A DNA stretch of 29,949 bases from Larix sibirica (lineage: Eukaryota > Streptophyta > Pinopsida > Pinales > Pinaceae): the NCBI GenBank assembly GCA_004151065.3, contig NWUY0304138035.1:1-29949 (forward strand), read 5' to 3'. Position 1 is the first letter of the stretch. Every line of letters begins with the position of its first letter. Of this stretch, positions 10,830 to 22,348 are shown one piece after another. The translations under genes were made by a program, and so were the position numbers. The notes below the pieces were generated by a model. The model had not been told where the DNA came from. It worked only from the letters and a program-made list of their open reading frames with translations, and ran no database searches.

Positions 10830-11602
10830 GCTGTCGACTATTTCACCAAGTGGGCCGAAGCAATGCCCACCTTAATTGTTTAAGGTGCCACTGCTGCGAG
10901 GTTCTTTTGAAACCATGTCATTGCACGCTTTGGTGTTCCCAAACAACTCATTTCCGAAATTGTACCCATTTCCAGAATGAAATCTTCCAGGAGCTGTCCT
11001 TCTTACTCGGATTCACTCATTACTTCTCCACCCCTTACTATCCTAAAGCTAATGGCCAAGTTGAGGCGGTCAATAAGATCCTAAAAACCATGCTACAGCG
11101 GACGGTAAACAAACATAAAACCAACTGGCATCACATGCTATTTTCCGCTTTTTGGGCTTACCGAACATCTGTGAAAACTCGGGGGATTCACTCCCTTCCA
11201 TCTCGTTTACGGCATTGAGTCAGTTTTACCCATTGAGTGCGAAATCCCAACCCTCCGATCTGCGGTGGAATTGCTACCGGATACCCCCGCGCTGGAACAG
11301 CGATTGTTCACCTTGGCCCACCTCGACGAAGAACGTCGTGCCTCACTCCACAAAAGAAGCACGCCAAAGCTCACTATGAGAATTGCGTACGCCCTCGTAC
11401 ATTTTGCGCAGGTAATCTTGTCCTTGTGTACAATGCAAAAAAGGACGGCAAACCAGGACCTGGTAAATTTGTATCCCTCTGGCAAGGCCCATACATCGTC
11501 AGACGATGCCTCGATAAAGGAGCATATGTGCTTGGGTTCCCTGAAGGAGGTTTTCTAGATAGCCCGGTCAACGGGCTGTACTTGAATAAATTCTACCCGT
11601 GA
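10830..11602 (+). pseudogene. Ty3/gypsy integrase and pol C-terminus, frameshifted
   Basis: The segment matches the integrase catalytic core and pol end of plant Ty3/gypsy elements, spread over two alternating frames. In order: AVDYFTKWAEAMPT (10830 on), ARFF, a stop, NHVIARFGVPKQLIS; then a frame change and FQNEIFQELSFLLGFTH, TPYYPKANGQVEAVNK (the core glutamate is in GQVEAVNK) and WAYRTSVKT; another change near 11180 to LPDTPALEQRLFTLAH; and a last change near 11354 to HYENCVRPRTFCAGNLVL, LWQGPYIVRRCLDKGAYVL and PVNGLYLNKFYP before TGA. The expected DHG...F segment around 10960 is damaged. It is clearly inactive and, in a mitochondrial genome, would be a nuclear insertion. Confidence 0.85.
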
Positions 11603-13430
11603 CCAGCACACTTAAGCTAACATTGAAACGGAAACCCGGTTTTTCGGCCATTCCCCCAGGTACAGTTTTCATTTTTACATTCAGTTTGCACCGTTGAAAT
11701 TATTCTCACAAATAGTATGATGCTTTGGTATGTGTTTCATGTGTGCAGGATTTGCGCCGAGCCGAATTGTTTCCACTTTTGCCTCTTCAGCCTGTCATCA
11801 CATTACAGGTATATTAACTTGTACTGGCATCTCTGCTACACACCCACTGTACATTGCATATATCCAGTCATTCCAGTTATCAAGCCATAGGGCTCTTCGT
11901 CCCCGACAGATTGCATCGCCCCTCCAGTGAATTATGCAGTCACCGGGCTATAGAATCCTACCACCATGGGTGTACTTACCATTTCACCCCTATTGCGCCA
12001 TTGGCACCCATGCTGCTCAAAGCCTAATATAAATCCGAGGATCTGCAAGTCCATCATCCCACCAAGTAAGCCACATATTTCTTTATTGATGCATATTGCT
12101 GGCCACCCTCTGCAGATTCCCGGTACATTGGTTATGATTCACATTTCCCCATCCATCTCCTCCACAAGCAGTAACCTTTTTTGTGATTTGCCTACATCTC
12201 ATCAACCTATGAGAAGAGAAGACTGCAACGGGACCCTACCCTCCGAATAACTTACCATCCGTGCTCCATCAAGCCCGCAGGATCATCCTGCATGGTATTG
12301 ACTCATTGGGTACCCTTCTTTTCATATGTAAAAAATTGACCTCTTCCTTCTTTCATGTATAAAAAGCGTTTCCCTGACACACTATAAAAAAGGGAACAGT
12401 TTCATTTGTACAAAGGAACTCCCGGACAAAAAAAAACTCGGTAACCATTTTTTTTTTATGCATATTCTTTGGCAGCACCCCTAATCGCCTTTGATCAACG
12501 TTTCTGCAACGTGTCATCCATACATCACTTATTTACACCTTCAAGACTATCATCATCTTCCTGCAGTATGAGTCCATTACCTCATCACAGTTTTCCAGTC
12601 TCGCATGATATTCAGCTCGTAGCCATCCATTATTACCCAGAAGTTAATTCAAACCCCCTGGTCATATTCTACATTGCTGCTTTCAATCTTGTAACATAAG
12701 TGTTAGCCAGCCACATTGTGTCAATCAAAGGAAGTCATGAGCCTCACGCTTAGCGGCCGTCCTCGTCATGTCCTGTCCTTATCCATAGTTACAATATGTT
12801 CTTGGTCTTATATGTGCGAGATCTTCATCTCGCCACCTTCTGCAGCTCTCATCGACGTAAACACATCCCATTCTGAGAGTGGCGGCCATTGTGATAGCAG
12901 CATGTTTTCCCCTCCAGGGAAACAGGGTTAACCATGGTCTGCACATAGACTCCCCGACGGTTCCAGCACACTCCGTATGATTACAACATCCAAGTCAGGT
13001 TTGCAAGTTGCCCTACCAGCACCTTCATCAATATTCTGGTCCCCCACCCCAGTGGGTTGTTCGAGATCATCAGCAGCGCGCCCCCTCGGGACGCATTTGC
13101 CTTCACAGCAGGATACCAGGCACAGTTTACTCCGTCACCACTCATCCCAGTGGTCCCACAGCAGTTCACAGAGGATACCCCGCGGTCTACTCTTATTGTA
13201 ATCTATTCTTACAGGAGGATATCACGAGCATAGGAATACCTCGTTTGTCTAAAACATATTATTTTATGTATATATCTGTAACTTATTGGTCCAGCACTCC
13301 ATCGGACATCAGCAACAGTCTCGTTCTTTATGCTCAATATTTGCTTGCTCTATTAGCTTCGGAGTATCAACATGAAGAAAAGAAACCATGAGAGATTTCG
13401 GCTATACAGATTCTTCCTAACCTCACATAT
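11603..13430 (+). other. Untranslated 3' zone of the gypsy element (inferred)
   Basis: About 1.8 kb lies between the pol stop and the probable polypurine tract. It contains only short frames without motifs, A-runs and T-runs (about 12428-12463), and GC-richer pieces near 13020-13190. Several plant gypsy lineages carry a long non-coding or poorly coding region between pol and the 3' LTR. Assignment to the same element is inference from position. Confidence 0.4.
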
Positions 13431-13441
13431 CAGGGGGCACC
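13431..13441 (+). other. Probable polypurine tract before a 3' LTR
   Basis: CAGGGGGCACC immediately precedes TGTTATCACCTGAATTTCGC. A G-rich tract next to a TG start, followed by a CCTGAATTTCGC-type sequence, is typical of the internal/LTR junction of plant Ty3/gypsy elements. It lies downstream of, and in the same orientation as, the pol remnant. Confidence 0.45.
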
Positions 13442-13800
13442 TGTTATCACCTGAATTTCGCACACCTGCGCGACTACTTATTACTTAAAGCATTTGTTAC
13501 AGAAAGATATAATCAACATACAGCATGCACATCAAAGACATTCCTTCTACCAAACATCAGCATGGGACATGAAGCAAATGGATGAAAAAGTAAAAAGTAA
13601 ACTCGGTTAGGTCTTCGAAATTGATTTCCATTAAAACAGTTCTGAACAGGCGGGGCAATTAGACCCATAGGCAGAAAGAGTAGGAAGTGCAGTTGTATCA
13701 TCTCTTGTGCCACCCGCCCAGCTCCCCTAGATGAAAGGTTTTTTCGCCACTGCTTCTCTGGTCTTAGCGCCTCTGTGCAATTATTCTCCTTCTGTCAATC
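13442..13800 (+). mobile_element. Probable start of a 3' LTR, far end not determined
   Basis: The left edge is TGTTATCACCTG at 13442. The right edge cannot be fixed by eye because no second LTR copy and no target-site duplication are visible; the end given is nominal. Only the 3' half of the element (integrase onward) is present, so the LTR cannot be paired. Confidence 0.3.
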
Positions 13801-14967
13801 AATTGGAATCAAAATTCTATTCATTTCAATGATTGTCATTGCTTTTATTTATATCCTTCATAGAGGATACTCCTGGGCTCGACTCACTCATGTTCATCCC
13901 TCGTCTGTCTATGTCCAACAGAGTTTCCATTAGCAATAATTTGCTTTATTACGTATATATACGTGACCTATTATAGCTGGTTTTTTCCTTTATGTTTCTT
14001 CTTCGTGGCCCAGGCCGGCTATCAAAAAGAGAAAGATATCTAAATAAGAAGCCTACCTGAACTGACTCATGGAAGTAGAATGAGCAGTTGTTTTAACGTA
14101 GATAAATAAAAGACTGTAATTTCTTAGTTTATTCCCTCAACTAATAAGGAGAGGAATTTAGTAGCGGATAGCTCAATATACTATTATTATTCCAAATCCT
14201 TCTATGAATAACCAGGTTAGGTGAGGTGCTCATTATGGCTACTATTGCACCGGTTTCACGGGAGCTATTATTCTTCCGGATCATTCTCGGTCTCTATTGA
14301 CTGCAAAGAGATAATAGATGTGTTGCCTAGGGAAATATGAACCGGGTTAAGAAAGGAACAATGCAAACCATGATATGATATAAATTTACTTATTTTCTTT
14401 GTTAAATTAAATGCATTAATTTTATGGTCTACAAGGAAGAGAAATGTTCTGGGATTGGTTGGCGCGTACAAAGGGTTTTGCATGCCGCTATAGCAATCAA
14501 CGCGATTTGGAATCTCTGAAGTGGTTGAACTTATACATATGGATATAGCTAGCTTCCTCAAATGCAGTGGACATCATTTGTTTATTCAGATGCGATAGAC
14601 GAAGGTTGGGAACGATGTCTAAGCCAACCCCTAATAGTTATGCCATATTATGCCTTTTTTATGCCTATGCCTACCTACGCTCACGTTCTTCTATTGCTTG
14701 CTGCTTATTGGGTGGTGGGCGTTGGTTGGGCAGACAAGACAGATACGTAAGGTAAATGATTCTCTCTTTCCTTTACAGATAAACCAACTATTTCCTATTT
14801 GATTATTTGAACACCTACCTAGTTGAATGGGAACACATACGCTTGCTTCCGGAAATGCAACACCTTTTCTCATTGGTCATTGAAGATCCTAACTAATTAC
14901 GATGGCACTACCCACCCCAACCCCCAACTGCACTAACCAACCTTTATGCCCCAACCCCCCAAACTAG
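13801..14967. other. Non-coding stretch, may include the rest of the LTR
   Basis: No gene recognised. Frames at 14268-14561 (minus) and 14562-14755 (plus, two overlapping) lack motifs. The 14897-14962 segment is C-rich, with CCAACCCCC twice. Confidence 0.4.
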
Positions 14968-14999
14968 GTAAAGGTTGGAGTAACTTTGGCAACCTTTAC
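14968..14999. repeat. Hairpin with 10-bp perfect stem, 12-base loop
   Basis: GTAAAGGTTG (14968-14977) is the exact inverse complement of CAACCTTTAC (14990-14999). Stem-loops like this can mark or stabilise mitochondrial transcript 3' ends, but no gene lies just upstream on either strand, so a role is not supported. Confidence 0.7.
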
Positions 15000-15248
15000 T
15001 CCCAACCCGTAGTTTATATGCCCTCGGTTCACCATTCACTATTGGTCAATTGCCTAGCCCATTCGGACATATGTCAATAGACCTCTACTTTATATCTCCC
15101 TTGACGGCAAAAGAGAAGAGAAAATAGAGAAGAAGGAGATAGAGATAGGAGAGTTGTTGATGGACCTTTTACTTTTGGATTCAACATCTCTTCGCAGTTG
15201 AAGGGTTGGTCGAGCAGGAGATAGAAATGTAAGGGCTTAGCGCCCCCA

Positions 15249-15635
15249 CTACCCGTTTAGCATATCCATAACAAGATAGTCGGTGAAGATAGAGAAGCGG
15301 AAAGGAGAAAAGTAAACGCCCCGAAGCATAGATATTATATAAATTCTAGTCGGGGGATAATATAATCGGGGTGTTTTTAATAGAGATGTTGCGGTTCTGG
15401 ATCTGGTTGGACATTGATAATTACTGTTATTGCATCCATATGTTATGGGGCTAATCATTATATTAATCTCTAGCGGCTCTGATCGGCCGGCACCGATGCC
15501 CAAAACCGTCGTGTTCAAAGAGAAGAAATGAATAGCATTCTTAAAAGTGGGGCCACAAAAGTTCATATGTTGGCTATCGCCCTTGTCCGATGCACAGAAT
15601 CCGCCCGCCGAACAAGAAAGGGAGAGAGAGAGCAA
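15249..15635 (-). CDS. Unrecognised 128-residue open frame, doubtful gene
   Basis: The frame begins MLSLSLSCSAGGFCASDK and ends IFTDYLVMDMLNG. The Ser/Leu start is weakly hydrophobic, but there is no clear membrane helix and no motif I recognise. It could be a chance frame or a remnant of a mitochondrial or transferred gene. Nothing nearby supports expression. Confidence 0.18.
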   Translation of the reverse strand: MLSLSLSCSAGGFCASDKGDSQHMNFCGPTFKNAIHFFSLNTTVLGIGAGRSEPLEINIMISPITYGCNNSNYQCPTRSRTATSLLKTPRLYYPPTRIYIISMLRGVYFSPFRFSIFTDYLVMDMLNG

Positions 15636-15907
15636 AAATAAGCAAGGATAAAAGGAATAGAGCGATAGTGAGGAAGACAGGCGCAGTAAGCCTTTTACTG
15701 CTATTTCCTGAGGGCCAAACGCCCCGACTTATGAGCCTCTATTCTCTGATCCCTGATCTCTGACACTTTTACTGAGAGAGAAGGTTCTGGAGAGAGAAGT
15801 GCTTTCTTCTGGATAATAACTTTGATCTGAACGGATCCGGAGTAATATAATATCTTCTCGGATGGATTGTCTATAATATATTATTCTCTTCGCTCCTTTT
15901 ATTGAGT

Positions 15908-15944
15908 CCCCTTCCTTCTGGACTAGAGCCTTTCCTTCTGGACT
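15908..15944. repeat. Two-copy direct repeat, TTCCTTCTGGACT
   Basis: TTCCTTCTGGACT occurs at about 15912-15924 and 15932-15944, a period of 20 bases. It lies just after an AT-rich imperfect inverted repeat (about 15840-15890). Confidence 0.6.
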
Positions 15945-16704
15945 GCCGCAGAGACTTTACCGGAAGAGCCTTCGATAAGAGGCTGAGCACCCCACCAGCT
16001 CAAGGAGCACCCCTGCCTTCTTTCGTGAAAATGGTAAGACTTCAGTTAATATTGTTACCATTTTAATTAGATACGTATCAGAGCTATAGAGTAGATTGTT
16101 TTTTCCTGAAAAACATGCCGGTGTTGACGTGACAGAGATCGCTCTAGAGATGTTGTCCAGAGATAGAGATGGCTGTCCTGTCTTCTCGTCTCCTGGCGGA
16201 GAGAATAGAAGAGGGAAGTGAGTTATTATCAGAATCAGACGCCTAATAGCTAGATAGGGAACAAGTTTTCCTTGGACACAGCTAAAGAGATATTTATAAC
16301 CTTCCTAATTTTGATATTTTATACACCGGCATACCGGGCAGAATACCCCAGTGTGAAAAGATAAGTTACATTACAGCCTATCAGACGGGTAGCTATAAGA
16401 CGGCCTAACAGCTAAGGGCAACATCGTATCCTCCCTCGCCTTATTGCCCTATAAGCCAAGCTCTTTGTTCCCACCAATCAGTATGTATCTTTTACTCTCA
16501 GCGCGACAACAATAGAGATGTGATTATATCATTAGTAATCCTCATCTTCTTTTAGACTGTCAACCAATCAGATCTTGCCTTCGCTCTTTAGCTATGAACT
16601 CTGGCCTCGACCAACTTAGCAAGTTTATTGATCTGCTGGTTATAGCGTTCTCGGCTCAAGGATAAGAAGATTATTTGCTTTACTGAACTTCTAATAAACG
16701 TATT
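15945..16704. other. Non-coding stretch
   Basis: No gene recognised. Purine-rich GAGATAGAG-type runs occur near 16130-16220. The 62-codon minus frame at 16588-16776 has a hydrophobic Ile-rich stretch (LIYIIIYVITLFNTFI), but it is too short and isolated to call. Confidence 0.4.
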
Positions 16705-16815
16705 GAAAAGCGTAATTACATATATAATAATGTAGATCAGGTTAGCCAACTTAACGTTCCCTCCTCCACAATACACCGCAGGCAGGTAACTCAGAAAGTG
16801 ATAAAGCGTAATTAC
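16705..16815. repeat. Two copies of the AAAGCGTAATTAC dispersed repeat
   Basis: The 13-mer core occurs at about 16707-16719 and 16803-16815 on the plus strand. The first copy continues into ATATATAATAATG. Inverse-complement copies lie at about 27007-27020 (one mismatch) and 27164-27177, the latter with a similar TATATAAT flank. A small dispersed repeat family is likely. Confidence 0.6.
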
Positions 16816-18357
16816 AAAGAGCTAAGGCGAGCCACTTAATGCTTCCTCCTTCGTCTTCACCTCGGACAAGTCACTAATAAAGATGCTTTCGCGTAATATC
16901 ATATATAATATGAAAGGTCAAGGAGACAAAAGCAACACAAGCAAGAATAAATACAATTAAGTGATTTATCTCATCAACCTAGAACTAAATAGAATTAATA
17001 TGAGACGGCCTGCGCCGCCTCTGAATCCCCATCTAGTTCTTATTCAAAAGAATCAGAGTCGGTAGATCAAGTTAAAACATTTACCGTTTCCGCCAACAAC
17101 AGCTTTAGACGCAGCATCACGGCCCTACGCGCACAGAGACAAGAGGCAAAAGGGCATATTTAGAGCCGCCAGTTAAAATACAAACTAAGATAACTGAGAT
17201 AAGGTTTCACCTATTGCGAAGATCGCCAATTTCATCTTCATCGACCCAGAAGCAAAGTAAGCGCACCATCAATACTGAAGCAGAGGCGCGTGTTCAAAAT
17301 CATTTTGAATTCCATTTTGTAAAAGTAACAGATTATTCATCATAGGCTCAAATAGAAGTACAGACTGTGTTTCGATGAGCCTAATCAAACGAGCTCGGAT
17401 GCTTAAGCACAATAGGAACTTTCATTTCTGAGTCACCTGGTCACCTGAATCAACGAGTGAAAAAATTGTAGCTCCTGTATTCTACGCTACCTTGACCTCC
17501 GCCTAGGCCCCTTCATAATAGTGGTTATAGCATTTGTTGAAACACTACTTATTAGAATGTCCGGAAATGTATTAAGGTAAGGTATGCTGCTGGTTAAATC
17601 GGGAAAACATCTGGCGAATTCACTTTCGAATTGGTTACGCAACTTCACCTGGTTCCTGCTTCTTCGGACTCAACCTCTTCGTACTTAGCTCAGTCAAATG
17701 CAACTGCGTCTGGATAAACTTCACCTAGAACTGCTGGGGACTCCGTAGGTTCTGCACCTATATTTACAGCTAGAGAGAGAGTGATAAAGGCATTGGAAAT
17801 ACAACCGGTTTCATTCCAACTCTTGCGAGCACATATTTCGGAAGAGACAGCGTGTAAGCCCAGCTATTGGCTTATATGTTGCTTAAGTTAACCAATTTCT
17901 ATTTATAGATGCATTAAGGTACCGTAGATGCTCTTATAGTTAAAATAAACCATTCATACCCACGGGTAAATTAGGTCCGAAGATGCTCATGGTGTTTACC
18001 ATTATTCTAAGGCACAATAGACGGCGCAATAGACCTTTCCCTATTGTATCCATATATTCAGAGAAGCATCCTTTCCAATTCGTTCGAGTGCAAGAACCCA
18101 TAGATTCACCACGACGTCTATATAAGTTCCCGTCACTATAAACAACATGGGCAGAGGGGCAGAAGTAAAGACGGCGGCAACCCCAATTTCAATTTTCATA
18201 GTCTTGTGCGAAGTGAAAATAGTTTAAGTTATTTTATCCATATACACTTATTATTGGTTCATAGCTTAAGTAGCATTGGCCCCTGTCAAGATAAGAATAG
18301 GGCGGTTGCCCAGTAGGCGGCTATGACTACATGCCTTAGAAAGTAGTGCACAATGTT
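16816..18357. other. Long non-coding stretch
   Basis: No open frame of note exists on either strand over about 1.5 kb, and I see no rRNA or tRNA features. AATATCATATATAATATG near 16894-16911 is a short AT-rich inverted segment. Confidence 0.45.
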
Positions 18358-20250
18358 CTAGCAACAGTTTGAATCCCATATTGAATGGATCATTACTGAC
18401 CCATCGCCAGATCGAGACTCCGCAGGGGCATAGGTGATAACAGTGTAGCGTTGACTTATTATTGCCCAGCCTATGGACACTGCACTTCTGATTTTCTCTG
18501 GTGTATTATTAGGAGGAAGCGGGTGGGTCCATTGTTGATGCACTCTTTGTACGGGCGGAACTAGATAACGCGCTATCAGGAGTGATCTTACTAAGCAAAA
18601 TTCTAGTTTACGTATTCTGCTACTCATTTAATATCCTGCGACAACGTGGGATCCAAATCCACCCGTTACATAACATCCCGTTAGCAGTTAGCTTGGAACC
18701 AGCAAATTGCTTCGTAGCATTCTCTCCTGTCCCTACTTTTTGCACATTCCTATGCTTTCTTGCGCTAGAACCAGCTTCTCTTCACTCAGATCAAATCCAG
18801 TTCCTTCCGTTTGAAAGCTCAAAGCATCTCTTCCAGAGTGATAGCAATATCTCATAATTGTACCGGACCCATTGAAGCAGCACCTGAATTAGAAGTAAAG
18901 GAACTAGTAACACCAGTAAAAATAGAAGCACCCACGAGGTAGAGGCCAAGGCAAAGGAGCAAGCAGCCGTTTCTTTCGTTGACCCAGTGTCATAAGCAGG
19001 TTCACCCGACACGAATCGAGATGGCGAAACTAAAGCAGAAAAGCACGCAGCTATAGGGGCAGCGTTCCTTCACTTTGAGTCTAGGTCTCCAACTTTAAAC
19101 CCTCCATTTCTTGCAGAGTTTCTTACTTATTTAGTCCCACCACCGAAAACAGAGGCAATTTATTGGTTGAAAACAGGAGCAAAGCCGTTTTACCAAATTC
19201 GGAGGGGAAGGAGCCAAGCTCGCATCCTTTCCAGAGCTCCCTTGTAGAAGCATCCGTAGCAAAGGCATAGACCATAGAGGTTTCCCCCCAACATATGATC
19301 ATCCAGATTGAACACTAACATCCTCACTCATTTACCACCCGGGTTAACCCGTCTCGGAGGCTTAAGCACCTTGACTGGCAGAAAAGCTTGAAACATACCT
19401 TCTGCGGATCCAACTTTGGATCCAAGCCTAGTGGGAGATCAAGTTTACCCCATTCGCCCCAGTGCAAATTGGAGACTCATTAGATTGAGTTCGAGCAGCA
19501 TCAGGTAGTCAGGTGGAGGGAGTCGTAGATGCATTTGAAAAGGCAAAGGCTTATGTCGCAGGCGCGACAATAAAGATTCGATTGACTTAACAACAGCGGA
19601 GACGGGTGGATCGCTCCCAGCATCCCCTTTTGTTCTATAACCAGGTCGAGATTGAGCCCAGCATAAGTGAAAAGGGCAAAGGTGGATTAAAAGATAGGGT
19701 TTTTCCATTTATGGAGATCTTATTATAGAAGCAGGTCCAGGTGCGGATAAATAGATATAATCAAAGGTAGAGTCTGTTCGAGATTCTCCGGCAGTGGTTT
19801 CATCCATCTGTTGACTCAGAAGCGATTAACTGGGTTGAACTAGAACCAACATCAGAAGTAAAAGCAGCAGTTTAGGCGAATGAAGTTGTTTAAGATGTAT
19901 TCACAACAAGTAGTTCAAGAGCTTATTCCAGCGTTTGATCTATAGCCAGTAAATGTGCCAGTGCTAGCCCCAGCCATCATATTGCTAAGTATCTTTTCCA
20001 ATCCCAGCTCCCTTTTGCCCTGTGACAGATCCGGTTCCAGCTCTAGTTGTTCCATATTGAGATCGAGAGACAGAACTACCAATGGCAGAAGCGCTAGTGT
20101 ATCCAGCGGCTGTTTTCCACTCTAAGTAAGGACCGACCCAGTTCTCCCCGGTTTCAAGCCCAATAGCTTCCGCCACAGTGTATCTAGCAATTGCTGATCA
20201 CCCAATGGCTGGCTCGGGTAATTCACTGGGTCAATAGGATCTGGGAGAGA
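18358..20250. other. Repeat-derived, codon-like low-complexity region
   Basis: Short frames on both strands have biased composition. The cause appears to be a diverged motif such as GCAGCACCTGAATTAGAAGT (near 18877) and AACCAACATCAGAAGTAAAA (near 19843), with related CCAGT, GCTAG and GAAGC pieces and inverse copies (GGTTCCAGCTCTAG near 20033). A similar texture recurs at 24060-24200. No protein family is recognised. Confidence 0.4.
19406..19423. repeat. Near-perfect 18-base palindrome
   Basis: GGATCCAA and TTGGATCC are inverse complements separated by two bases. No associated gene. Confidence 0.6.
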
Positions 20251-22151
20251 AAGGAATGCTATTAACTAAGGAACTTACTTTTTATTTGGATCTACTCCTG
20301 TCTTTGTGCTGTTTGCTTTTAGAACTTCGCGCAGGTCTGAAATCCACCGTACACTTTATTATATCAGGAAGGTTCGCCGGGGAGACATAACCTTTTCATA
20401 ATAATGGACCGACCTCTGCGCTTTCTGTTTATCGTGCAATTATACGCTTATATATATATCATGGTCAACAGGTGCTGCTTCCATTTGATCAACTGGATAT
20501 CGACCTATAAGGGATGCCTCGGCTGGTGCTACCATCTTGACTACTACCTTCCCGTGACTGGCTTTTATACCCGCGCTAATGGCTGGCTCTCAATCTAGTC
20601 CAGAGACTCTGTCTGCTTCTCGGTCCACAAGGTCCACTGACTATGGCTTTCGAACAAGAAGGGATGTGGGAACAAGCTCTCGATCCCGATCTCCAACCGG
20701 ATCTACACAAGTATATGTGCCTTGAGGATCTCCTGCTTTAACCCGGTAAACCTGAGCTGGAACAAGTTATCAAACTGAAAGGGGTGCTGCTAAAGAATTT
20801 TTCTTATCCCTGATGAGATCATTACTTGGACCCTATAAAAAGGCGTTTTATATCAATAGAAAAACTGCATTAGCAAATTTTGAAATCTGTTCCAAGCTAA
20901 TTGGGTGCCTGGTCTGCACCGGGTAGGCCACGTATAAATCGATAAAATTCCAAATCAATTTGTGCTCTTTGGGTAATCCTTATCATTGATTGTTTGGCTC
21001 TACTCCAGCTCCTCCAACAAACTCCTCAACAAGTCCTCTATTTATTTCCTGTGAATTTTCTTATTACTGCAATAGGTCAGTTCAGGAAGTTCCCCTATGT
21101 AAGGCGAGATGCCGTCCTTTGAGGCTCCCATGGCGGGGACGAAAAGTGAAGCTGCTAGAACACCACGGATGGAGCTTTCTCTTTCTCGCTGGCTAGATTG
21201 AGGCGGGCGAAAGGAAAGGGCAGTGGAGAAATAAGGTCCCCTCCCCCTTTTATTTGGTCGGGGGAGCGGGTTCATACCTAACCCCCCCCCTTCATTGGAT
21301 ACCCGAAAGAGAAGAAGCCCTTTAAGGTAAGTAATAGCCTTATATACTGTTGTCTGTAGAGTAGGTTACTAGCATTAGAGTAAGGTCGGCACTTAAGCCG
21401 TAGAGTCAAGCCCATGCACTCACTATAGCCTTAAGCCTGAGAGTTAAAGCCTTTAGATAGAGTCCATTGCATTAGTCCATGTCAACAATTAGCCTTAATT
21501 GCCAGAGCCTTAGTTTTTGTATTAGCTACATGGAGACTGCCTTAGATGATAGCCGTGTGCCGTAGTAGCTGTTGCCATAAGGCCCTTTCTTGCCCCTAGG
21601 GTTGCCTCAAGGCGATACAACACTTCTTTTATTTTTAGAAAGCTGGGGTTCAGGGAGTATGCCAACAACCTCAAATTTCGATCCAGGTGGAGATTCACTC
21701 GATGCCAAGAGTCGATCACTCGATCCAGGATTGCCAATAGGAGAGCCAATATTATATTCCCGGAGTAAATCCAAGCGTTTATTTGATGCTTAGCTTGACT
21801 TTCCTACTTGATCTTATATCACGGCCCGAGAAGAAGTGGCATCCTCAGACAAGGCCTACTCCTAACTCTCCTACCCCCAGCAATAACTTCTTAGAGACCG
21901 CGGGCAGGGACCAATTGAAACTACAGGCCCGCCCACAACCTCGAACCTTGAATCCCATATTATCTGCCCAACAATTTTGACCAAATAACAATACTCATGC
22001 TACCTTAGTAGGGCGTGCTTATTAAATGTAGCTGCCTATATACGTTATTATACCAATTTGTTCAATCACCATTGATTTATTTGATTGACTTCATGGATCG
22101 AGACTGAATGGCTTCTGAGAGCAAGGAGGGCGAAACCTGACAAAAGGAGGG
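20251..22151. other. Non-coding stretch with AGCCTTA motif cluster
   Basis: Frames of 60-77 codons at 20404-20598, 20990-21275 and 21522-21980 lack motifs. Between 21330 and 21520, AGCCTTA recurs (near 21334, 21426, 21490 and 21508) with TAGAGT and related pieces. A C-run lies near 21282-21290. Confidence 0.4.
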
Positions 22152-22154
22152 CAA

Positions 22155-22236
22155 GGTGGTTAGTTTCTCTGGGGCGGATGTCTCCAAAGAGCTCTTATCG
22201 ACGGAGTTGGTTGGCACCTCGATGTCGACTCATCAC
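22155..22236 (+). pseudogene. rrn26: LSU (26S/23S) rRNA fragment with internal deletion
   Basis: Two conserved domain V segments are joined. GGTGGTTAGTTTCTCTGGGG plus CGG (22155-22177) matches the P-loop region (E. coli about 2234-2256) and runs to TCTCCAAAGAG. It then passes directly into CTCTTATCGACGG and TTGGCACCTCGATGTCG (22192-22227), matching the peptidyl-transferase segment around E. coli 2475-2510. About 200 bases between them are absent, and AAAGAG/CAAGAG similarity sits at the join. Homology ends at about 22236. It looks mitochondrial rather than plastid in type, but I could not align it formally. Not a functional rRNA gene. Confidence 0.75.
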
Positions 22237-22348
22237 TACCTCGTAAGGACGTTTCCCTTTTCCCATTCTCCTTTTTCCGGTATCTCCTTAAGATTCTTGG
22301 TGGGCTCACTACCCACGAAAGATATCTTCGAACCTCCACAAGATAACA

